64,000 bases of DNA from Fagopyrum homotropicum (Eukaryota > Streptophyta > Magnoliopsida > Caryophyllales > Polygonaceae): positions 81,030,560 to 81,094,559 of the forward strand of contig BSWB01000002.1 in assembly GCA_033239125.1 (NCBI GenBank), in the 5' to 3' direction. Below the pieces are notes generated by a model. It was given only the letters and a program-made list of their open reading frames with translations. It had not been told where the DNA came from and made no database searches. Within the stretch, counting starts at the first letter, position 1. The number at the start of each line of letters is the position of its first letter. Shown in pieces: positions 55,648 to 64,000 of this stretch. The translations under genes were made by a program, and so were the position numbers.

Positions 55648-58063
55648 ATTAAAATGGCTATTAGAAAAAATAAACCCACCCTTTTTCCTATAAATACCCA
55701 ACACCTCTTCCATTTTATCTCACACCATCTTCCTACATTCTCAACTCTCTCTTTCTCAATCTCGTATCTCATACTTCTCAATTTCTCATGTTTCTCGAAT
55801 TCATATCTCAATCTCGTAATGACAAACCCAAGTGACAAGATTCCTTCCCAATTCTTCCCTAGCACCCAAGAAAGTGAAACTCAAATGTCCGAAATGTCAC
55901 AAGGGGCATTCGAGAATTACCTCAACGGAAAATGCTTACATCTGATATTTTTACGAAGGATTACACAAACAGTGAGACGGTGAACGAATATTGTCAAGTT
56001 TCATGCAACTATTGTACAAAGATGTACAAGTGGAGGGTGAAGGGCTGCTACGGGGATTTGCAAACGCACATGTAAGAAGTCCATCTTGAAAAGTTAGGGA
56101 TATCACGTGGACAATCACATGTACCACATGTTTGCATCTTCTTCCTCTCAATTCCTTTATTTATGTATAACCATAGTGAAGAAAGTTTAGGATTATCCAT
56201 TGTTATATGCTCTCATGCATTTCCATTTTCTTATGCGAAATATGAAAAAGTTCGAGCATATAACACTAAATATCTTTAATCTTCTTTCAAACCAATTTCT
56301 TGCAAAACCAGTTGCAGATTAGCTTCTAAACTTACGAACAAAAGCAAGAAAAAATTATTTCTATTTTGGCATCTTTTTCGCATCAAGTTTCTATTTGTAG
56401 TGATATTTGGAGTACACAATCGCAAAAACATTTTTACATGGACATTACTTTACATTTTATTGATAACGTATGTTTTTCATAAATATGTTATTTCATTCCG
56501 CCATTTCAACCAAAGACATGATGTACAAACATTGCAAACTTGATAAAAACAATTTTACAAGAATTTAATTTACAAGGTCGAATTTTATCATATTCTTTTG
56601 ATAATGCATATGCTAACACAGTCACCGTAAACCATCTGGTTGAGGCGGCGGGACAATATTTGCGAACTCTTTTTACTCATCAAAGATGTGCATATCATAT
56701 TTTAAACTTATGTGTTCAAGATGAACTTAAGATTTTAGCGGTTATGCTAACCCCATCATCGACGTTATTGATCATATTTTGCACTCCTCCGATTTGAGAA
56801 AAAATGGAGAACATTATGTTTATCTATGAATATTCATCCAATTGCATTTTCAAAAGACATTAGTACTCGTTGAAACTCTACTTACAAATTACATGGTCAA
56901 TCCATTCATTACAAAGAACTTTTACAACATTTTTTCGCACAAAACAAACCTTGGTCAATTTTAGAAAATGACAATACTTGGCAAAGTTGTCTTGATATAT
57001 GTAACGTTTTAAAGGCTTTTAGTGATGCAACTAATTCCATGAGTTACGTTTACACTGTCACTTCTTGTAGCTTTGTAGAAGTAGCCGTAAACGTTTTCGA
57101 GGCTTTTCAAAACGGTTCAACTTTTCCAACCTTATAAATGTTATAAATGACATGAAATCAAAATGACTACTATAATACTACAACGAAATTCCTTTGATTT
57201 ATCTTATAACCTCCTTTTTTATCCTAGACTTAGCTTAAACCTGATGGTGTTTCCGATTTGTTGGTTGTTTATTATGTTTGTTTGTATTTTGGTTCTAAAA
57301 ACATTTCTACCATTATTCATAATGTTTGTATTGAAATTGAAAAATTATTTTCTTCATTTCAAACAAGTGATATCTCTTCTTTTACTACACCTACCCCTAC
57401 TCCTATAAGGGTTGGAATTTGAAGATTATCATAATAACATGTTTTAGTTTTGATAGTGAATCTTTTGAAATTCTAGATTGGGGGAAGAAATTAGCCCCAA
57501 AATATCCGACCTTGATCAAAATTGTGCAACAACCCATAGCCGTGCCTGCGTCAACGGTTGTCGTGGAGAAAACATTTAGCCAAGGACGGAATATGCTCAC
57601 CTACAAGAGAAACCAATTGAAGCCCGAAAAGTTGGAGGCACAAGTTTGCATTCAAGATTGAATAAGGGCGAAGAAGCCGAAATAACGAAATGCCCCGATG
57701 TATGACTCAAAATAGGATCCCAACTCGGAAGTCCGACAAAAGTAAGCAAAGTTAAGAGAACTATGTGGGTTTTAATTCTTCTTAACCACGAGAGGATACA
57801 TAGGCAACTGGGAAACCGGTTCAAACCTTATTTTTAAATTAAAGTACGGTTGGTTTTAATTAGTAATTTTAATTTTTTTAAAAAATTAAACTACCTTAGA
57901 TTTTATTTTTATTTTTCTAAAAAGCCGGTGCTAAACCGGAAAACCGAGGGTTTGTCGGTTTAGGTTTAAGGCACAATTTGCCGTTTAAGTTTGCCCTAAA
58001 CTAAACCTAAACCGGCGGTTTGGAAACATAAACCGCATATGTAGGTTTCCAACCAATGTCTAA
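55298..58063 (+). mobile_element. hAT DNA transposon inserted in the CRM-like RT
   Basis: The insert separates codons of one RT motif. Both borders show related 8-base sequences (gttccaca on the left, actccacc on the right), a plausible decayed 8-bp duplication. The subterminal regions share inverted blocks: ggtccggtttagggcgaacc near 55308 against ccctaaactaaacctaaacc at 57992-58011, with many ggcggttt/aaaccgcc repeats. The interior has a broken hAT transposase. A CA/TA run lies at 55617-55645. Confidence 0.72.
55870..57662 (+). pseudogene. hAT transposase, degenerate
   Basis: A BED-finger-like block (CNYCTKMYKWRVKGCYGDLQ, then TH) lies at about 55995-56070. The frame 56540-56797 has SYSFDNAYANT and LFTHQRCAYHILNLCVQDEL, the DDE-core region of hAT enzymes. 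The C-terminal dimerisation domain appears in 57419-57661: WGKKLAPKYPTLIKIVQQPI, AVPASTVVVEKTFSQGRNML and KRNQLKPEKLEAQVCIQD. Between these the frame is lost several times. The order and spacing are right for a former full-length transposase of about 600 residues. It sits inside inverted repeats and is not a domesticated gene, given the breaks. Confidence 0.83.
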
Positions 58064-58954
58064 CTCCACCACCTTTACCAAAATCGACCTTAGGAGTGAC
58101 TACCACCATTTTAGGATGAGGGAAGAGAATGAGTGGAAAACAGCCTTCAAAACCAAGTTTGGTCTCTATGAGTGGCTCATCATGCCATTTGGGTTGACCA
58201 ATGTACCTAGTACCTTCATGAGGCTCGTGAATCATGTGTTAAGACATTACATTGGTAAGTTTATGGTAATTTACTTTGATGACATCCTCATATATAATAA
58301 GTTACCTAAGGAGCATGAAAAACACTTGAGGAAAGTACTTTCTAATCTTAGAACATAGCGCTTAGATGCTAACCTCAAGAAGTGCGCCTTTTGCACAAAT
58401 CAGGTTGTGTTTCTTGGTTTTGTAGTGAGCACAAGAGGCCTAGAAGTGGATGAGAAGAAGATAAAAGCAATTCAGGAGTGGTCAACACCAACTAATGTAG
58501 GCCATGTGAGAAGCTTTCATGGATTGACAACTTTCTATAGGCATTTTGTGCGAGATTTCAGTACCATAGAAAACTTTCTCACAGAGTTGAACAAGAAGAA
58601 GGCACCATTTGTGTGGGGTGAAGCTCAAGAGAAGGCTTTTGCTGAGCTTAAATGGCGCCTCACCATGCTCCACTCCTAGAACTCCTGAATTTCACTAAGC
58701 CTTTTGAGGTGGAGTGTGATACACTATGTATTGGTATTGGAGTAGTCTTGATACAAGAAGGTAAACCACAAGCCTGCTTTAGTGAGGAATTGAAGGAGAA
58801 TGTTTAAATTACTCTATCTATGATAGATAACTATAGTTTTGGTTAAAATACTTAAAACATGGCAACATGACCTTTGACCCCATGAGTTTGTCCTGCATAC
58901 TGACCTTGAGTCCTTACCACTATTTAGGAGTCAAAATAAGTTAGATAAGAGGCA

Positions 58955-59771
58955 TGTGTAATATCCGAAAATTTAATTTTCGATAAATTTATCTAATTAA
59001 CCGGACCTGACTGGTTGAACTTGTTTCAAGTCTTAATTTTTTTTGACATGCCAACCGAGCCCATTGTGATTGATAATTTGATATTTTATGAGTGATGTTA
59101 TTGGGGCGGACATCCAGCTAACATAGGCGGAATCCGCCCCCACACCAAGCTAGGCGCAAGCGTAGTCCGCCTCCACGCCAATCCAGGCGCAGGTGGTCTG
59201 CGCCTGCTCTCCGGACGCATTGCAAATCCGCCCCAATGAGGAGCATTACTAAGCGTCCGGGCGTAGTCTACCATTTTACCTTTACTCTTCTTCACTCTCG
59301 AGGTTGTTTATCGTAGTCCGACGGCCAGGAAATTGCCTTTCACCTAGGAGACCCGGGTTTGATTCATGGTAATGGAAATTTTTTTATTATAACAAATTAA
59401 TAAAAAATAAGGAGAAAATATCTATTGCCAGGAATAGAACCCAAGTCTCTAGGATAAATGGTTGATATTCTAACTGCTGGACAACACCAACATTAGTTAC
59501 AAATAACGACGTTATTTTATTCTAATAATAAATTGGGGCGCATGCGCAGTCCGCATGCGCCCCACATGTAAGCTTTGGGACGGACTCGGAGTCTGCCTAT
59601 GCCCCAAGCCTTGGCGCATGCGGACTCCGCCTTGGAGAGGCGTTTTGTCCGCCCCAATAGTAAGCCTGTATTTTATTTACCCCTTCTCTTTTATTTTTTT
59701 CCTTTTTCTTTAGCCTTACGTGGGAGTACCAAAACCCTTTCCCGTTTTTAAACCTAGCCGCCAGGACTAAC
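58955..59771. repeat. LTR-like fragment with GC-rich inverted motifs
   Basis: It starts TGTAATATCCGAAAA right after the CRM-like RNase H and ends where the next LTR begins. It has ttggggcggac...ccgccccaat blocks in both orientations (59101, 59230, 59533, 59650) that make a loosely palindromic layout around a tRNA-like pair. No coding sequence is credible. Confidence 0.5.
59303..59500. repeat. Inverted pair of tRNA-like sequences
   Basis: The plus-strand half (about 59313-59380) contains acctaggagacccgggtttg and attcatgg, like the anticodon arm, variable arm and B box (GGTTCGATTCC) of a tRNA. The other half (about 59415-59490), read on the minus strand, contains atcctagagacttgggttct and attcctgg in the same order. 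The halves are diverged and about 35 AT-rich bases apart. Neither folds into a convincing functional tRNA by eye; they may be promoter remnants of a SINE or tRNA pseudogenes. Confidence 0.5.
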
Positions 59772-61600
59772 TGTAACACCCCAAATCCTAGAGGACTCGG
59801 TATGCTACGAGTTGGGACCTCACAATGGGTCCCGGCCCTTAGCCTGACAACAACTTCATCGGACCTTACAACACGGCACAAATAAAAAGGCAAAACAACA
59901 AAGTTTTATATCATGAGCGAAAGCAAAAGTACAAACTCAAAACAATCCATCCGAGTCTCAAAACCAGAATAAACAACATAAGTCTCAAAAATATGAAATA
60001 GGAATAACAGTCCCATCCTATAATGCACGGAACCCCGGCTGCCCACTACCGCCGGATCACTCGATCGCCTTTCTAACCTGCAAGGCATCTACAAGGCGGT
60101 ATAAAACCGTTAACTAACATTCTATGCATAAGTATAAAGGTAAAAGCACAAACACACAATATACACAACCAACATGCAACACTCAATCCGTTTATTATCT
60201 TTAGTTAGGTGATAAGTCGTTACTAATGATACTTATTTTGTGACACGAGAGATTCCCAAAGCTCGCCCCTGTTCCCGTTTACCTACGAGGAATGGTGCTA
60301 ATGCATCTGACCGTCTACCAGCCTAGGCTGGTAGCAGGGAACCTCCTAGCTCTCGCAAGAGCTAGGCAGTGATGTCACGACCCGTTATCATACACTTGGG
60401 TCAATTACGTAATATAATAAAGTCATCATAATCCGGTTTCGTGGTTCATCATAACTAACAAACACCACTCATACAAATTACACTCATATAAGAGGCCAAC
60501 TAAGTAAGTCCGTGGACTTACCAGTTTTCGAAGCGCAAGCGATCACCCCACTCTCAAGTTCCCTCGGAAAAACGTACAACGCCTGTTCAAGACAAGACAT
60601 ACAATCAAATTCCACGCTAGTCCACTAGAAGTCTTTAGACTTCTAGGCTCAACCTCCTCAACAACCTAGTCCAAGAAGACTACACTCTCAGTCCATAACC
60701 TTTCCAACTCTCAACATAAAGATACACACCAAGGTTGTTTCCACAAAGCTCTAATCGAACACCTCAACAACATACCAACAACGAGACTTAACCAACTCAC
60801 ACAAGACCTCTAAGGTCCAACCACTATATGGCATTCCAGTTCAACTACTCTAAGCCAGCCTAACATGCTTCTAAGATATATCGAATCTAAGGAATGGAAG
60901 AAGGGAAGAAAGGAACAAGATTCGGGACTCACTTGTGCAAATGCGACCCCTGCGCCTATCTGGGTCCGCCCCTGCGCTAACCTAGGTCCGCCTCTGCGCC
61001 TGACTGAACCCGCCCCTGCGCCTCTATAAATCCGCCCCTACGCCTCACTGTGCAGAACGTCCGTTTGTTGTGTTCTTCGATTGTGCAGCCGGTCTCTTAG
61101 AGTCTCCTTTGGTGTTATGAACATCTTCCACTTCTCACACTTGGTCTTAGTCTCCCTCCAAGGTCTAGTTTCGTCATCAAACCCACAAGATAACGATAGA
61201 TCGTTGAGCAACGATTCTGAAAGATCATCTATTCAAGCCATGGAAGAGGAAGGAAGAAAGAAGAAGGAAAGAGGAAGAGGAAGGAGTCTTACCCTCGTCA
61301 CGTCACTGTAGTTCCGACCTCAAGAAAGGTGGATCCAAGCTGGAGCAAGCCAAGAGAAGAATGGAGGAGAAGGATGAAGAAGAAGAATGCAAGAGGGTGA
61401 GGTTGGAGGAGAGAAACAAAGTAAAGTGAAAAGAAAATGAGAGGAGGAGAGAAATGGCTGCATAAAGGAGGAAGAATATCAAAGGACTTCAGCCACCAAC
61501 TCCCCAAGACATTAAAGAGAGGAGTTGAAAAGGTAGGAAGGCGAACGGTTGAACAAAACGCTACTACCCTGCCCTTGCATGTCACCGCCCCTGCGGGAAA
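59772..61600 (-). repeat. 3' LTR of chromovirus copy C
   Basis: It begins TGTAACACCCC and follows the same layout as the LARD LTRs (gtgataagtcgttac, acacgag, the block gagctaggcagtgatgtcacg at 60359, agtaagtccgtggacttacc). GC-rich motifs are at 60940-61040 and 61585. The expected ...TTACA end is missing: the LTR runs directly into integrase coding sequence at about 61600. So the chromodomain, polypurine tract and LTR edge have been lost by a deletion. The alternative is a solo LTR joined by rearrangement. Confidence 0.75.
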
Positions 61601-62420
61601 CCGAGCTGAAGCGTCTAACACCCGTAGTCGGTGACACTCTCAACCATACTTGGGCTCCAACCCTGAACTCTAGAGGCCTGCGCCTCTTATCAGCATAAGA
61701 ATTCTGACGGCTCTGTGCGGCCAACATCTGCTTTCGGATCAATGCTACCCGAGCCATATCAGCCTGCACCTGCTCGGGTGCCACACCACTCATCCTCATA
61801 GACTCATCCCAACACAAGGGTGTACAACACCTCTGTCCATATAGTTCCTCATAAGGAGCCATCGTAATAGTCGCATGCCAACTATTGTTATAAGAGAACT
61901 CCACCAAAGGGAGGTGGTCGGACCATACCTGACCCCAATCAAGCACACATGTCCTCAAGGGTCTGAATAATCCTCTCCGACTGCCCGTCCATCTGAGGAT
62001 GGTACGTCGTGTTGAACTGTAAGCTCGTGTCTAAGGCAACGTGTACTTGCTGCTAGAACCTCGAGGTAAAACACCCATCCCTATCTGAAATGATCATCCT
62101 CGACAGTCCATGGAACCTCACTATCTGCCGAGTAAACTCCTCGGCTAAACGAGACACCGGCCACGTTTCATTAATAGGACTAAATCGTGCCGTCTTCGTC
62201 AGCCGATCCACCATAACCCATATCGCGTCAAAGCCTCTACTCAACCTCAAACCGGTAACAAAATCCATAGAAATGTCCTCTAGTGGTTGGAGCTCTCCTC
62301 CGGGCCTGTGGTGCTCGATCTTGACCTGCTGACAGGTTGCACATTTGGCTACATATCTAGCAACGTCGGGCTTTAGCCCACCCCACCAATAGGATCGCCG
62401 TATATCCTGATACATCTTAC
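61601..62420 (-). pseudogene. Copy C integrase, C-terminally truncated
   Basis: On the minus strand: the zinc block CATCQQVKIEHHRPGG, core MDFVTGLRLSRGFDAIWVMV, then ISDRDGCFTSRF in the frame 62053-62415, and after a frameshift CVLDWGQVWSDHLPLVEFSY and ADMARVALIRKQMLAAQSRQ to VWLRVSPTTGVRRF in 61512-61958. The sequence ends exactly within this block and passes into LTR sequence. The chromodomain is absent. The catalytic aspartates are kept, while the glutamate block (SERIIQTLEDM) falls at the frameshift near 61970. Confidence 0.87.
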
Positions 62421-64000
62421 TCGCACCGGGTGGACGGAGTAAGGTGTAGAATGGGCCTCCTGCAGTATACGCTATCTCAACTCTTTGTCAGATGGTACAC
62501 ATATGCGCTCCTGGCGTCTCAAAATCCCGTTTGCATCCACCATAAACTGTGGTGCCCCCCCTTTGGACATCTTGTCTCTGATCCTCGCTAGTGCGGGACA
62601 AACCTCCTGTTTCTACCAGATTTCTTCCGACAGATCCGGTGAAACCTCTAACGTTGACAAATGACCGTCAGTATCCGGGAACCGGGTGTCTACCCCCAAC
62701 CAAATCAAATCCCTCTATAACTGTGTCTGAACGGTCAATCTAGCTATCGCAGCCTCGTGGGGTGTCCTCCTACTAAGGGCATCGGCGACCACATTCGCCT
62801 TCCCCGGGTGATAAAGGATCTCTAAGTCAAAATCCTTAATCAACTCTAATTATCTCCTCTGGCGGTTATTTAACTCCCGCTGAGTGAATATGTACTTCAG
62901 ACTCTTGTGGTCTGTGAAGATCTGACAGGTGGCCCCATAGAGGTAATGACGCCAGCTCTTCAATGCATGAATGACTGCGGCTAGCTCAAGGTTGTGAGTA
63001 GGGTAATTCTCCTCATAAGTCTTCAGTTGTCGAGACGCGTAAGCAATGACCCTACCCCTTTGCATCAAAACGCATCCCAAGCCTAGCTTGAATACATCAC
63101 TGTAAACGACAAAATCCTCAATGTCCTCTGGTTGTGCTAACACGGGAGCGGAAGTCAGTCTCTCCTTCAGCTCCTCAAAACTCCGCTGACAGGACTCAGA
63201 TCATGTAAATCTGATGGACTTCCTTAACAAGGAAGTGAGTGGCCTAGCAATCACAAAAAAAAACTTCACGAACCTGCGGTAGTATCCGGCCAGACCTAGA
63301 AAACTGCGTACCTCCTTGACCGTCTTAGGAAGCGGCCTTGATGCAACTGACTCTATCTTCGTCGGGTCCACCTTGACACCCTCAACGGAGACAATGTGGC
63401 CAAGGAAGGGAACCTCTGGCATCCAGAACTAACACTTAGAGAGCTTAGCATAAAACTCTCTATCTTGTAAGACCCACAACACCGTTCTCAGGTGTCCGGC
63501 GTGCTCCTCCCTACTCCGGGAGTATACTAAGATGTCGTCGATGAAAACTACCACAAACTGGTCTAAGAAGTCAATGAAGATGCCATTCATCAACTCCATG
63601 AAGACAGCCGGAGCATTGGTGAACCCGAAAGGCATCACCACAAACTCATAATGACCGTATCTGGTCCGAAATGCCGTCTTCGGTACATTCTCCTCTCACA
63701 CTCTCAGCTGATGGTACCCTGACCTCAAGTCAATACGCGAAAACACAGTAGCTCCCTGTAACTGATCCATCAAATCATCAATACGCGGTAACGGATACTT
63801 GTTCTTGTCAGTAACTTTGTTCAACTCTCGATAGTCGATACAAAGCCTCATAGATCCGTCCTTCTTCCCGATGAAGAGGACTGGCACACCCCAGGGAGAC
63901 ACACTAGGTCGGATGAATCCCCTCTCCGCCAAATCCTCAAGTTTCTTCTTGAGCTCAAGCATCTCGATTGGTGTCATGCGGTATGGAGCCTTGGAGATCG
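62421..64000 (-). pseudogene. Copy C reverse transcriptase and RNase H, running off the right edge
   Basis: Four minus-strand frames are in order from right to left. 63696-63977: EMLELKKKLEDLAERGFIRP, GKKDGSMRLCIDYRELNKV and KIDLR-type block FSRIDLRSGYHQLRV. 63429-63641: VMPFGFTNAPAVFMELMN and active site VVFIDDILVYSRSREEH. 63201-63422: FLGHIVSVEGVKVDPTKIES and RSFLGLAGYYRRFVK. 62850-63143: RNase H with VYSDVFKLGLGCVLMQRGRV and FTDHKSLKYIFTQRELNNRQ. It is less decayed than copies A and B, with an intact FIDD. Bases 62421-62849 link to the integrase with broken frames. Protease, Gag and the 5' LTR lie beyond the window. Confidence 0.9.

Larger units (their letters stand above)
55250..58955 (+). 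pseudogene. CRM-like Ty3 reverse transcriptase and RNase H, split by an hAT transposon
   Basis: Left piece (55252-55297): ISRLDDMLDELHRS. Right piece (from about 58056): TTFTKIDLRSDYHHFRM, EWKTAFKTKFGLYEWLIMPF, GLTNVPSTFMRLVNHVLRHY, and the active site VIYFDDILIYN (intact DD), in the frame ending at 58358. A stop follows, then VVFLGFVVSTRGLEVDEKKI and FYRHFVRDFSTIE (58407-58679), and RNase H with FEVECDTLCIGIGVVLIQEG and many stops up to 58950. The wording (YEWLIMPFGLTN, MRLVNHVLR) is that of CRM-type chromoviruses, unlike copies A to C. The two halves join at the hAT insertion. It is entirely a relic. Confidence 0.8.

Noticed and set aside
59303..59500. Functional tRNA genes
   Set aside because: The B-box-like ends are present, but A boxes and acceptor stems cannot be paired convincingly, and both halves are diverged.
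1..64000. A new multi-gene defence, biosynthetic or signalling system
   Set aside because: Only two intact host genes (PPR and GH9) are present, unrelated in function and separated by transposons. Other coding signals belong to known transposon families or to one transporter relic.

Overview
The window is a stretch of flowering-plant nuclear genome, most likely from a eudicot, although nothing here fixes the species. It holds two intact-looking protein genes in a dense bed of decayed transposable elements. The evidence is the plant-type LTR retrotransposons (Sirevirus-like Copia, chromodomain-bearing Ty3, CRM-like Ty3, a gag-protease-only Ty3 element), GT-AG introns, a pentatricopeptide-repeat gene and a plant GH9 endoglucanase.

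Bases 1-21,488 are a nest of insertions, all on the minus strand. The outermost layer is a Ty3 gag-protease element without reverse transcriptase (about 1-3,813, with its tRNA-Asp-type primer site at 3,136). A Copia element (3,814-21,300) lies in its LTR. A 10.6 kb large retrotransposon derivative (7,050-17,621, target duplication ATGAC) splits the Copia integrase. A solo LTR (13,775-15,492, duplication AAAGG) sits in the right LTR of that derivative.

Bases 21,494-30,957 are a complete plus-strand chromovirus copy (element A): two LTRs, duplication CCGCG, and pol riddled with stops. Bases 30,963-34,524 are non-coding sequence, a degenerate minisatellite and the relic of an ABCA-type transporter gene cut off before its nucleotide-binding domain.

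The first host gene is an intronless PPR gene (34,805-36,409), resembling the plastid splicing factor OTP70. Next come unassigned sequence, a LINE 3' relic (38,250-39,580) and chromovirus copy B (39,623-46,204), which has lost its 3' LTR. An inverted-repeat element (47,045-48,510) precedes the second host gene, a four-exon secreted GH9 endo-1,4-beta-glucanase (48,987-50,717, 497 residues).

From 50,718 on there is AT-rich sequence with a foldback structure enclosing a 25-bp minisatellite, a PIF/Harbinger transposase relic, a CRM-like Ty3 relic split by an hAT transposon, an LTR fragment with an inverted pair of tRNA-like sequences, and a minus-strand chromovirus (copy C) that runs off the right edge.

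The two genes do not form a pathway. The most informative biology is the transposon ecology. The chromovirus copies and the coding-empty derivative share primer site, leader and LTR motifs, which suggests that the derivative was a parasite of the autonomous family. I found no convincing new multi-gene system.
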